Origin: Salinilacustrithrix sp034522155
GTDB lineage: Bacteria > Actinomycetota > Acidimicrobiia > Acidimicrobiales > Salinilacustritrichaceae
Length of the DNA: 64,000 bases
Reading direction: 5' to 3'
Assembly (NCBI GenBank): GCA_034522155.1
Contig: JAXHLP010000011.1
Coordinates: forward strand, 62,001-126,000
Below the pieces are notes generated by a model. It was not told where the DNA came from. It saw nothing but the letters and a program-made list of their open reading frames with translations, and did no database searches. Position numbers and translations under genes: made by a program. Positions within the stretch are counted from its first letter, which is position 1. Each line of letters starts with the position of its first letter. Of the stretch, positions 16,517 through 24,214 are shown one piece after another.

Positions 16517-17631
16517 ACGAACCCGCACGGGGCACGGTGTTCCCCTCCGACGTCGATGAGTTGACGCCGGCCATCCTTGGTGCCGCGCTCGCAGAGCGTC
16601 ACCCCGGGGTCGTGGTCGAGCGCGTCGAGGTCGTCGCCGCAAAGCGGTGCGGCGAGGGCGTCGCATCGACGGCCGATCGGCTGATGCTCGACCTCTCGTA
16701 CCGTGCGGACACCGCCGCAGGTCTGCCCCGTCGGCTGATCCTGAAGACAATGCTGGCAACGCCGCACGCACCCGAGGCGATGTACGAGAACGAGGTCCGC
16801 TTCTACCGGGAGCTCCGCGATGACGTCGACATCGAGACCCCGATGGTCTACGCGGGCAGCTTCGACCGCTCCACCGGGCGCTTCGGGCTCCTGCTCGAGG
16901 ATCTCACCGAGCGCGGGGCGCGCTTCCCGTCGGCGCTCGACCCGGTCAGCGTCGACGAGGTGCGGTCGATCCTCGGTCACCTCGCCACCATCCACGCCCG
17001 CTACTGGGACAGCCCGCGCTTCGACGACGAGCTCGCCTGGGTGGGCACACCCCTGGCCGGCGGGATGGCCGACGTGTTCCAGACGATCGGCCTGCAGCTG
17101 ATCGAAGACCAGGTCGAGCGACATCCGTTCAAGCAGGAGCTCATCGCACCGCTCGGGCGCACGGTGGCCGAGATGTGGGAGCTGCTGTGGCAGGTCCAGC
17201 GCCGGCACTGCGCGACACCGTCCACGCTGCTGCACGGCGACCCCCACCTGGGCAACACCTACCTGCTCCCCGGCGCACGCGGCGGCCTGTTGGACTGGCA
17301 GCTGATGATGCGCGGCAGCTGGGCCCATGACGTGACCTACCTGCTCGTGACATCGCTCGACCCCGAGACCCGACGGACCCGCCAGCGCGACCTCCTCGCT
17401 GAGTACCTCGACCGGCTGGCCGAAGCCGGGGTCAGCAGCGTCCCCTCGGCGGACGACTCGTTCGAGCAGTACCGGGCGGCGGCTCTGTGGGGTCTGGTCA
17501 TCGGGTGGCTGATCTGCCCGCCGGAGAACTACGGCCAGGAGATCACCGCCGCCAACATCTCGCGCACGGTCGCCGCGGTCGAGGACCTCGAGACGTTCGC
17601 CGCCATCGAGGAGCTCGGGACCCGTGGCTGA
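16513..17631 (+). CDS. Phosphotransferase-family (CHK/ecdysteroid-kinase-like) protein
   Basis: 372 residues with a protein-kinase-like fold: catalytic LLHGDPHLGNTYLLPG (HGDxHxxN, near residue 237) and LLDWQLM (metal Asp). It resembles the EcKinase-like/aminoglycoside phosphotransferase superfamily, whose actinobacterial members often lie in steroid or xenobiotic catabolic operons and phosphorylate small hydroxylated compounds. ATG overlaps the tetR stop, and the 3' end overlaps the SnoaL start by 8 bases. Substrate unknown. Confidence 0.8.
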   Translation: MNEPARGTVFPSDVDELTPAILGAALAERHPGVVVERVEVVAAKRCGEGVASTADRLMLDLSYRADTAAGLPRRLILKTMLATPHAPEAMYENEVRFYRELRDDVDIETPMVYAGSFDRSTGRFGLLLEDLTERGARFPSALDPVSVDEVRSILGHLATIHARYWDSPRFDDELAWVGTPLAGGMADVFQTIGLQLIEDQVERHPFKQELIAPLGRTVAEMWELLWQVQRRHCATPSTLLHGDPHLGNTYLLPGARGGLLDWQLMMRGSWAHDVTYLLVTSLDPETRRTRQRDLLAEYLDRLAEAGVSSVPSADDSFEQYRAAALWGLVIGWLICPPENYGQEITAANISRTVAAVEDLETFAAIEELGTRG

Positions 17632-18136
17632 CCAAGACGGCGCCGTTCACGACGCCGACCGCGTGGCCGATGTCCTGGCGATCCAGGACCTGGCCACCTC
17701 GTATGCCTACGCCGTCGACGACGGGGACTGGCAGCGATGGCAGGCCCTGTTCCTCCCCGATGCCCACATCGACTACACGTCGGCGGGAGGCATCGCTGGC
17801 AACCCCGCCGAGCTCGCCGCCTGGATGCCCGAAGCGCTGTCCGTCTTCGAGTTCTGCCTGCACTCGACCTCGACCCACCAGATCAGGTTCACGAGCCCCG
17901 ACACGGCGAACGGACGCGTCCACGTGTTCAACCGCAACGGCGTCCGCTGGGAGGGAGCGCCCGAGATGGTCGACGTTGGCGCGGTGTACGAAGACACCTA
18001 TGCGCGGGACGGCGACCGCTGGAGGTTCGCGAGTCGCGTGGAGCACACCACGTACATGACCGGAGGCCACTTCGCTGCCATGATCCGCGACGCCGCAGCG
18101 ACAGTGCCGTCGAAGCACACGCCGCCCTTCGGCTGA
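17624..18136 (+). CDS. SnoaL-like (NTF2 fold) protein
   Basis: 170 residues, a SnoaL_4-type alpha+beta barrel: VLAIQDLATSYAYAVDDGDW at the N-terminal helix and YEDTYARDGDRWRFASRV at the C-terminal strand. Members act as dehydratases, isomerases or ring-hydroxylating enzyme partners on polycyclic or steroid-like compounds. The GTG at 17624 lies inside the kinase gene end (8-base overlap), so it is the third gene of the tetR-kinase-SnoaL operon. Confidence 0.8.
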   Translation: MADQDGAVHDADRVADVLAIQDLATSYAYAVDDGDWQRWQALFLPDAHIDYTSAGGIAGNPAELAAWMPEALSVFEFCLHSTSTHQIRFTSPDTANGRVHVFNRNGVRWEGAPEMVDVGAVYEDTYARDGDRWRFASRVEHTTYMTGGHFAAMIRDAAATVPSKHTPPFG

Positions 18137-18436
18137 CCGCCCTGGGGTAACCCCCGCACGCGCCGAAACCTACTCATGGGAGTACGCCTGGTTGGCAGAT
18201 CGCACCGCCAATCTCGCGAAGCGCGCCGATCGGGCGCACCGAACGCGCGGCCGGCGCCGCGCGAGGTCGCCCCGAGGTGCCGCTATTCGCGGTGGCCAAC
18301 GCGGGCTAGTGCCGCTCGCCGACGTTGGGAGTAGCGAGTTACCGGTTGCGGCCGAGGAGGCCGCGATCCACAATGCCGCCGGCAATCATCCCATCCATCG
18401 AGGTGGGGTCATCTGACCTGTGAGCAGTTGGTGAGT
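18137..18436. other. Gene-free right end of the island
   Basis: 300 bases without a credible gene. It holds GGGGTAACCC (18144-18153), also found just inside both long repeats, a TACTC-ATGG-GAGTA inverted repeat (18171-18184), and a degenerate CGCGCCGATC element near 18222. Confidence 0.4.
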
Positions 18437-18576
18437 CCCCCTCGCCCACCACCGATGGGGTAACCCACCCCACATGCGGGTGCAACGCGGGGACCAGCGC
18501 AGACGGCCGAGCGCGCAGCGTCGGGGATGCGCATGAACCGCCCCAGCACCCGTTCGTCTGCTGTTCTTCCCGAGCT
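18437..18576 (+). repeat. 140-bp direct repeat, right copy
   Basis: Duplicate of 14033-14172 (four mismatches). Begins with the tRNA-Leu 3' end sequence CCCCCTCGCCCACCAC without the rest of a tRNA and ends after 16 codons of the AbrB-like gene, where it changes to unrelated sequence. Confidence 0.93.
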
Positions 18577-18962
18577 ACGACCGCCTCTTCGCCCCAGCCC
18601 GCCACCACCTCGGCTGGGACGACCGCACCCCGCTGTCGACGTTGGAGGCGGGCTACCTCGCGTCGTGCGTGCTCTAGCGCTCGCTCTGCCCGTTGCCGTT
18701 GCCGTTGCTGCGCGCCGGGGTCGGGCGGACGCGGAGGCTCGCTGACCAGCCCGATAGAAGGGGTGATTGCTTCGTCCGGGTCGCCGACCGCCTCGTACTG
18801 GTCAAGCACGACGGACACCGTACGCGCGCGTACAACCGGCTGTGTTCGGCCGGAAGGCGGGCGAATGATCGCCGCGGAGCACGGGCCATGCATGGTGAGC
18901 AGAGCAGGTGGAAGCTCGGCAATCCCTGCGTCAGCTAGCCGCCGAAGCGTTGTCTGGTCCAT
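18577..18962 (-). CDS. Hypothetical protein overlapping PRTase gene, 3' end cut by repeat
   Basis: A frame starts with ATG at 18962 (MDQTTLRRLADAGIAEL), overlapping the end of the PRTase gene by 32 bases, and keeps protein-like composition (RARTVSVVLDQYEAVGD) until it enters the 140-bp repeat at 18576; it then runs on to 18339 in what is clearly other sequence. Probably a real gene whose end was removed when the element formed. No family recognised. On the plus strand a GC3-rich 33-codon stretch (18577-18677, ending TAG) competes with it. Confidence 0.3.
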
Positions 18963-19554
18963 GTCCCACGGGCTCGATCCCGAGGTCCTGGTAGGTGAGC
19001 AGCGGCAGGTAGGGCACCCCGACGTCGGCGAAGAACTTGTTCGCCACCTCGCCTCGGTCAACCAGCGTCACGGCAGCGACGATCTGGGCTCCCGTGTCTT
19101 GGATGGACTGCCATGCCTGCTTGATGGAGCCACCCGTGCTGACGACATCGTCGACGAGAAGAACTCGCACGCTGCTGTCGAGCACTGCGCCCTCTACGAG
19201 GCGGTTCGTGCCGCGGCCCTTCGGCTCCTTGCGGACGACGAACCACTTCTTGTGGGCGACGATCGCGGTGCCGTGCGCGAAGTGGTCAGCGCCGAGCGTC
19301 AAGCCACCGACGGCATCGAAGCCAATCCCGCGTTTGGCGAGCATCTCCATCAGCGCCTTGCATGCAATCTCGAGATCTGCGCCTTCCGCAAGCGCCCGCT
19401 TGCCGTCGATGAAGTCGTGGCTCCATTCGCCCGAGCGAAGCTGGATCGGCTCTTCGAGGCGGAGGTAGCCCTCACGCAGCACGATGTCGAGGAGCTTGTC
19501 ACGAAGTTCAGTCAAGGCCTGTCCCCCAGTCTTGGGGTCGCCGGTCGCACCCAC
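18931..19554 (-). CDS. Orotate phosphoribosyltransferase-like PRTase
   Basis: Up to 207 residues. The PRPP-binding motif is VLLVDDVVSTGGS; the N-terminal half (LREGYLRLEEPIQLRSGEWS) and KKWFVVRKEPKGRGTNRLVEG match orotate PRTases, which make OMP from orotate and PRPP. GTG at 19554 is the longest start; a TTG 13 codons later, after GGGGGACAGG, is a good alternative. It lies in the accessory segment with no other pyrimidine gene, so a role in salvage or an element-borne function is possible. Confidence 0.75.
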   Translation of the reverse strand: MGATGDPKTGGQALTELRDKLLDIVLREGYLRLEEPIQLRSGEWSHDFIDGKRALAEGADLEIACKALMEMLAKRGIGFDAVGGLTLGADHFAHGTAIVAHKKWFVVRKEPKGRGTNRLVEGAVLDSSVRVLLVDDVVSTGGSIKQAWQSIQDTGAQIVAAVTLVDRGEVANKFFADVGVPYLPLLTYQDLGIEPVGHGPDNASAAS

Positions 19555-19674
19555 GCCGGCCGTGTGAAGGGGGAAGCACCGAATCCTTGCATGTGCGGCT
19601 CGACGGCGTCAGATCGTCCGGAGGCGGTACCGTCCCCATGCTGCTGAGCTGCCGTATCTCGAAGTTTCCGCATT

Positions 19675-20043
19675 ATGGCAATTCTCGCACCATGGAGTGT
19701 CGTGGGAGTGGATGGTTACGGAGAACTCGAGCGCCGATCTTTCGCTCTGCTCAACGGTCACCACCGACTTCGATTCGCGGCCGTCCTCGCTGGGCTGGAC
19801 ACGGAGTTCCGGACAGCTGAGGTCAACGGGGCATCCACCCTCGACCGGTCGGCGGTCTCGAAGGAGTTGAAGCACTTCGCCGAAGCGGGCGTGCTCCGCA
19901 AGGTTGCGCACGGGCGCTGGCGCCGTCTCCACGATCCGTTCTGGCAAGGGTGCCGGGAGTTGGTTGCAGAGTTGGACCGGGAGCTCGGCTCGCCGCAAGA
20001 GCCGACCGTCCTTCGCCCCGTATCGGACGACACCGAGGCCTGA
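19675..20043 (+). CDS. Winged-helix DNA-binding protein
   Basis: 122 residues. LNGHHRLRFAAVLAGL, then SAVSKELKHFAEAGVLRKVAHGRWRRL gives a recognition helix plus wing typical of ArsR/MarR-like regulators. Divergent from the PRTase with 120 bases between, a natural place for a shared operator. It may control the PRTase or the nearby ATPase. Start uncertain: GTG codons at 19702 and 19708 are alternatives. Confidence 0.55.
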   Translation: MAILAPWSVVGVDGYGELERRSFALLNGHHRLRFAAVLAGLDTEFRTAEVNGASTLDRSAVSKELKHFAEAGVLRKVAHGRWRRLHDPFWQGCRELVAELDRELGSPQEPTVLRPVSDDTEA

Positions 20044-20060
20044 TCCGCTAGTCGGCCGGC

Positions 20061-20173
20061 TCAGTCCAGGATCAGGTCGGCGATCTGTTCGGCGGCCTCG
20101 GCGTGGAGCGACGGGTTCGCATGGCTGTAGATGTTGAGGGTGATACCGATCGTCGAGTGGCCTCGCTGGACGC
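20061..20173 (-). pseudogene. Tyrosine recombinase (integrase) C-terminal remnant
   Basis: The last about 35 codons read RGHSTIGITLNIYSHANPS then AEAAEQIADLILD, which matches the end of phage-type integrases: the LGHSSI-like motif and the catalytic Tyr in IYSH. Everything upstream of about 20173, including the Arg-His catalytic residues, is missing; the frame there is unrelated. It is the only recombinase trace in the accessory segment and implies that the island can no longer excise by itself. Confidence 0.75.
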
Positions 20174-20215
20174 GGTGGCAACACCCGCTTGGATTGTGGT
20201 GCTGCAAGTGCGTTC

Positions 20216-21685
20216 CTACAGGCCGAGCGCGCGCTCGAGTGCATCCCGGGCTTGCACGCCAGCGCACAGCAGGAACAGGTCGAGTGGCAGCGTGCCGACC
20301 CCTTCGGCCATCGCCTCGGGGTGCGCAACCGTGGCCTGCGGGGCGACGATGTAGCAGCGGCCTTCGAACCGCGGGTGGCGTTCCATGAACGCCTTCATTC
20401 CGGCTCGTGAGTGCTGGGGCGAGGCGCCCACCTCGAAGGCGAGAGGCTCGTCAGGGTGGTCGTAGATGACGTCGATCTCGTTGCTTCGCTCGCGCCAGTG
20501 GTGCAGTCGGACGCCGGAATGGAGAGCGAGTGACCGGAGCGTCGCGGCGACGAGATTCTCGAGCAAGAGTCCGAGTTCCGCAGGATCGTCGAGGGGTGCG
20601 AGGCCTCGCTGCAACGCGGCGTTCCGGACCGCTCCATCGACGAAGTAGAGCTTGCGACCCCGCCGTTGGATCGCCGACTCCGTGCCCGAGTAGTTCGGGA
20701 GCGTGAAGACCAGGAACGCTTGCTCGAGATAGCTGAGATAGCGGTCGAACGTCGGCTGGGAGAGTCCGAGGTCGCTGCAGATGTTGGTCGGGGACAGGAC
20801 CCCGGTCACCTGCGCGGCGAGGACGTAGAGCAGTCGCTCGAGCATCATCGGACTGTCGAGCCCGAACGACTGGGGGATGTCCTTGTAGATCGCTCGCTCC
20901 ACCGCATCAGCTCGAAGCACCTGTTGCGATTCGAGCAGCCGGCTGGCCTCGTCGTGGTCGCTGTCGGCGCGCCGCGTGAGCAGCTCGGGGAACCCGCCCA
21001 CGAGCATGAAGGCGCGTCGCCAGACCTCGACGCGGGGTTCGCTGCGTTGACCTGGCGGGAGCGCCCGGATCGTGTCCGAGAGCGTCGCGTCGGCATCGAG
21101 GTCGACGTTCTCGCCGATCAGGTCGAGGAACTCGTCGAAGAGGTAGGGCGTCAGGTGTTGTTCTGACCAGCGGCCGACGCCGCTCTCCAACCTTCGCTCC
21201 CGGAGGGCCGCGGTGGCGCTCGACGTTGCCGCGACCCGAACCGGCCACCCGTCATCGAAGAACGTCTTGAGCCACAGGTCCCAGGAGTCGGTGTAGACGA
21301 GCTCGTCGAGCATCAGGTACGCGGGCTGCTCGGGAGTCGCGTCGGTTCGTGAGAGCACGTGACGCACGAGCGGTCCGAGGTCCTCCTGGAGCAGGAGGGG
21401 GTGGTCCAGGCGAAGCCACCAGATCCGGCCGGGCGGTACGCCGTCGGCGATGAGGTGGCGGACCGTCTGGTAGAGCGCGGTGGTCTTGCCGACGCGGCGT
21501 GGTCCCAGGACGATCTGGAACCGGTGGGGGTCGTCGTCTCGGAGTCGCTTCCACAGCAGCCGGGCGAGCGGTCGCTCGACCTCGCGGGCCAGGCTCACCG
21601 GTACCTTCCGGGTGCGGTGCCACGGGTTCTGCTCTTCGAAGACCCTCTGCAGGTCCTCCGGCTTCGGGCGCCACGTAGCCATCAC
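20216..21685 (-). CDS. AAA_14/DUF4143-type ATPase
   Basis: 489 residues. Walker A GPRRVGKTT (about residue 61) lies in the AAA_14 domain; a hydrophobic strand ending LMLDELVY forms Walker B. The C-terminal DUF4143 region has FVDGAVRNAAL and HWRERSNEIDVIYD, resembling a PD-(D/E)xK-like nuclease core. Such proteins are widespread orphan ATPases, often in variable genome regions; function is unresolved. ATG at 21685 or 21682. AT-rich sequence at 21715-21755 probably holds its promoter. Confidence 0.85.
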   Translation of the reverse strand: MMATWRPKPEDLQRVFEEQNPWHRTRKVPVSLAREVERPLARLLWKRLRDDDPHRFQIVLGPRRVGKTTALYQTVRHLIADGVPPGRIWWLRLDHPLLLQEDLGPLVRHVLSRTDATPEQPAYLMLDELVYTDSWDLWLKTFFDDGWPVRVAATSSATAALRERRLESGVGRWSEQHLTPYLFDEFLDLIGENVDLDADATLSDTIRALPPGQRSEPRVEVWRRAFMLVGGFPELLTRRADSDHDEASRLLESQQVLRADAVERAIYKDIPQSFGLDSPMMLERLLYVLAAQVTGVLSPTNICSDLGLSQPTFDRYLSYLEQAFLVFTLPNYSGTESAIQRRGRKLYFVDGAVRNAALQRGLAPLDDPAELGLLLENLVAATLRSLALHSGVRLHHWRERSNEIDVIYDHPDEPLAFEVGASPQHSRAGMKAFMERHPRFEGRCYIVAPQATVAHPEAMAEGVGTLPLDLFLLCAGVQARDALERALGL

Positions 21686-22080
21686 GCCACCGAGCAGCTG
21701 AGGGTTCCGAACCGCTTAGCATTCATCCAGTGAATGTTACTGTACGAACTACAAACGTGACGCCTGTCCGGTGGGGCTTGTTCGGCGGTCGGCCGCGACG
21801 AGCGCACCGTGCTCCGCTGCGTCCGCGTGGCCTTGCGGGCATCGCCCCGGTCGCTGGCGTACCAGGCCAGCCGGTCGACGGCCTGCACGTAGTCGGGGTC
21901 AGCAGACATCGCCAGTTCGAGGTGCTGCTCGCCGGTGAGGGGATCCATCTCGTGCTCGCAACCGATGGCGGCCAGCGTGTGTACGGCAGCCAGTGAGGTG
22001 CGCCGCGCCGCCGTTGCGAGCTGGGTGAACAGCTCGGGGGTCGGCGGTCTCGCGCGTCCAGTCGTGGCGGAATCGGACAT
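21682..22080 (-). CDS. Hypothetical protein, possibly a remnant
   Basis: 132 codons from ATG 22080 (MSDSATTGRARPPTPELF). The first 85 or so codons look coding (EQHLELAMSADPDYVQAVDRLAWYASDRGDA), after which the composition degrades and the frame ends at the ATPase start. Its first half resembles helical repeat proteins of unknown function. It may be a gene whose 3' end was lost; moderate to low confidence. Confidence 0.35.
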   Translation of the reverse strand: MSDSATTGRARPPTPELFTQLATAARRTSLAAVHTLAAIGCEHEMDPLTGEQHLELAMSADPDYVQAVDRLAWYASDRGDARKATRTQRSTVRSSRPTAEQAPPDRRHVCSSYSNIHWMNAKRFGTLSCSVA

Positions 22081-22137
22081 CGGTGGTCCGTCGGCATCGT
22101 CATGGACGCGAACGAGCGGGCCGTAGGCTGCGGACCG

Positions 22138-23097
22138 ATGAGCCTCCAATCGGGCCTCATGGTCCTCGGGGTGGACTTCAGCCGGGACTCGAGCTTGGGG
22201 AGCGCGGCACTCACCGCGACGCTGCTGGCTGGTCTGTTCGTCGTCTCCTGGGTCATCGACCGGGTGGCAGCCCGAGCCTTCGACGACGCCGAACAGCGCT
22301 TCAATGCCCGACGGATCGTGCGCGCCATCGCGTGGTTCGTGGCGGCACTCGGCCTGATCGTGATCTGGCAACCGCTCGGGGGGAACCTTGCACCGACGTT
22401 GGGCCTGGCGACCGCAGGTCTGGCGTTCGCCATGCAAGAAGCAGTCGGCGCGATCGCGGGATGGTTCAACATCACGTTCGGGTCGATCTTCCGGGTCGGG
22501 GATCGCATCCAGATGGCTGGCGTGCAAGGCGACGTCATCGACATCTCGTTGCTGAAGACCCGGCTCATGGAGATCGGCGACGACACGCACACGACGTGGG
22601 TGGGCGGCCGGCAGTACACGGGCCGGGTGGTCACGGTCTCGAACAAGGCCACCTTCACGCACCCCGTCTACAACTACAGCAGCTTCTTCGAATACATCTG
22701 GGAGGAGATCGAGGTCGCGATCCCTCATCACGGGGACTGGCGCAGGGCTTCACGGGTACTCGAGGAAGAGGCCCGGCGCCAGGCGGCATCGGAGGGGGCC
22801 CGGGAGGCGATGGAGGCCGTGCGACGGCGGTTCCCGGTACCGATGACCGAGGTCGAGCCCCGGGTGTTCGCGTCAGCTGACGAGGACTACATGCGGCTGG
22901 CCGTTCGGTTCGTGGTGCCGGTCCGCAGTGCCCGCTCGGTCAAGGACGACGTCACGCGCCGAATACACGATCGCTTGGCGGCCGCCGGTGTCGAAGTCGT
23001 CGCGACCCAGGTCATCCAACACGCCCGCACTGACTGGGAACCAGTCGAGCCGACCATGGACCCACCGGGAGCTGACGCCGAGACCCGAGGCGAGTGA
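22138..23097 (+). CDS. MscS-family small-conductance mechanosensitive channel
   Basis: 319 residues. Two N-terminal helices (about 18-40 and 60-78), then the pore helix and beta domain: GLATAGLAFAMQEAVGAIAG and FRVGDRIQMAGVQGDVIDIS, the hallmark of MscS. It opens under membrane tension to release solutes after osmotic downshift, consistent with betaine synthesis nearby. ATG at 22138 was chosen; an ATG at 22102 would add 12 polar residues. It ends 67 bases before the fructose-bisphosphatase gene. Confidence 0.88.
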   Translation: MSLQSGLMVLGVDFSRDSSLGSAALTATLLAGLFVVSWVIDRVAARAFDDAEQRFNARRIVRAIAWFVAALGLIVIWQPLGGNLAPTLGLATAGLAFAMQEAVGAIAGWFNITFGSIFRVGDRIQMAGVQGDVIDISLLKTRLMEIGDDTHTTWVGGRQYTGRVVTVSNKATFTHPVYNYSSFFEYIWEEIEVAIPHHGDWRRASRVLEEEARRQAASEGAREAMEAVRRRFPVPMTEVEPRVFASADEDYMRLAVRFVVPVRSARSVKDDVTRRIHDRLAAAGVEVVATQVIQHARTDWEPVEPTMDPPGADAETRGE

Positions 23098-23164
23098 TCC
23101 AGGCCCAACGGTGAATCCTCAGGTTGTCACCGGACCGATCCACGAGCCGGCATAGGTTGGCGTG

Positions 23165-24172
23165 ATGGCGACGGCGACAGGTTTGACCCTCAGCGAGCAG
23201 TTCTTCCGCGACCAGGCGGCGTCAGGCGCGAGCGGCGACCTGTCCACCGTGCTGAACCGAATCAGCCTTGCGGCGAGGATGCTGGCGTCGGAGATCATGC
23301 GGGCCGGCTTCGTCGGCAAGCTCGGCCTGACCGGCGATCGCAACGTGCAAGACGAACAGGTCCGCGAACTCGACATCATCAGCAACGACATCATCAGCAA
23401 GGTCATGGACCACGCGTCGATGATCGCCGGCATCGGAAGTGAGGAGGTCGAGGACGTCTACGCCATGGCGGGCTCCGAGCACGGCAAGTACGTCCTCACC
23501 ATCGATCCGCTCGACGGTTCTGGGAACGTGGACGTCGATGGCCCTCTGGGCACCATCTTCGGCATCTACGGCCGACCCGAGCACCGCGCCGGGACACCGG
23601 CGGACGTGAGCGACTTCCTGCAGCCAGGCCGTGGTCTCGTTGCCGCCGGCTACGTGCTGTACGGCCCATCGACCATGTTCGTGTACACCGTGGGCGGGAG
23701 CGTGCACGGCTTCACGCTGGACCGCTCCATCGGCACCTTCTTCCTCACCCACCCCGACATCCGCATCCCCGAGGGCTCGGGTAGCTACTCGGTCAACGAG
23801 GCCAACGAGCACGAGTGGAACGACGCAGCCCGCGAGGTGGTTGCCGCCTTCCGGCGGCAGGAATCCCGCTGCGGACAGCGTCAGGCGCGCTACACCGGAG
23901 CGCTCGTCGCCGACTTCCACCGCATCCTGCTCAAGGGAGGCGTGTTCATGTACCCGCCGACCTCGTCCAAGCCGGAGGGGAAGCTGCGCCTGCTCTACGA
24001 GAACGCGCCGCTCGCCTTCGTCGCCGCACACGCCGGCGGCGCCGCGACGGACGGCCGCCGTGACATCCTCGACATCACCCCCTCGGAACTGCACCAGCGC
24101 TCGCCCCTGTACATCGGCAGCAGCGGCGACGTCGCAGAGGTTCGACGACTGCTTCACGCGGCGCAGAGCTGA
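23165..24172 (+). CDS. fbp: Class I fructose-1,6-bisphosphatase
   Basis: 335 residues, class I fold: metal-site DPLDGSGN (usual DPLDGSSN) near residue 118, GTIFGIYGR, and the late motif GKLRLLYENAPLAFVAAHAGG. It removes the 1-phosphate of fructose 1,6-bisphosphate in gluconeogenesis or the Calvin cycle. Most actinobacteria use the unrelated class II GlpX enzyme, so a class I copy is noteworthy. ATG at 23165 preferred over GTG at 23162. Confidence 0.9.
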   Translation: MATATGLTLSEQFFRDQAASGASGDLSTVLNRISLAARMLASEIMRAGFVGKLGLTGDRNVQDEQVRELDIISNDIISKVMDHASMIAGIGSEEVEDVYAMAGSEHGKYVLTIDPLDGSGNVDVDGPLGTIFGIYGRPEHRAGTPADVSDFLQPGRGLVAAGYVLYGPSTMFVYTVGGSVHGFTLDRSIGTFFLTHPDIRIPEGSGSYSVNEANEHEWNDAAREVVAAFRRQESRCGQRQARYTGALVADFHRILLKGGVFMYPPTSSKPEGKLRLLYENAPLAFVAAHAGGAATDGRRDILDITPSELHQRSPLYIGSSGDVAEVRRLLHAAQS

Positions 24173-24178
24173 GTGCTT

Positions 24179-24198
24179 CGCCGCACCCGGGTGCGGCG
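24179..24198. terminator. Hairpin between convergent fbp and catalase
   Basis: A perfect 20-base palindrome, stem CGCCGCAC/GTGCGGCG with CCGG loop, 6 bases after the fbp stop and 16 bases before the catalase stop. It could end both transcripts. No T-run. Confidence 0.5.
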
Positions 24199-24214
24199 GT
24201 GACACGCCGTTGTG

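Larger units (their letters stand above)
14048..18452. mobile_element. tRNA-Leu-integrated genomic island (4.4 kb)
   Basis: Bounded by the tRNA-Leu 3' end (14033-14048) and its duplicate at 18437-18452, the classic attL/attR signature. Cargo: AbrB-like gene fragment, truncated SARP, small unknown gene, sulfatase relic and the tetR-kinase-SnoaL operon. No integrase remains inside; a C-terminal integrase remnant lies outside at 20061. The tRNA itself is intact on the left side. Confidence 0.7.

Noticed and set aside
18577..18677. GC3-rich 33-codon plus-strand end (YDRLFAPARHHLGWDD, stop TAG) as a gene tail
   Set aside because: Looks coding but no start or family can be assigned and it conflicts with the minus-strand frame; left as a note only.
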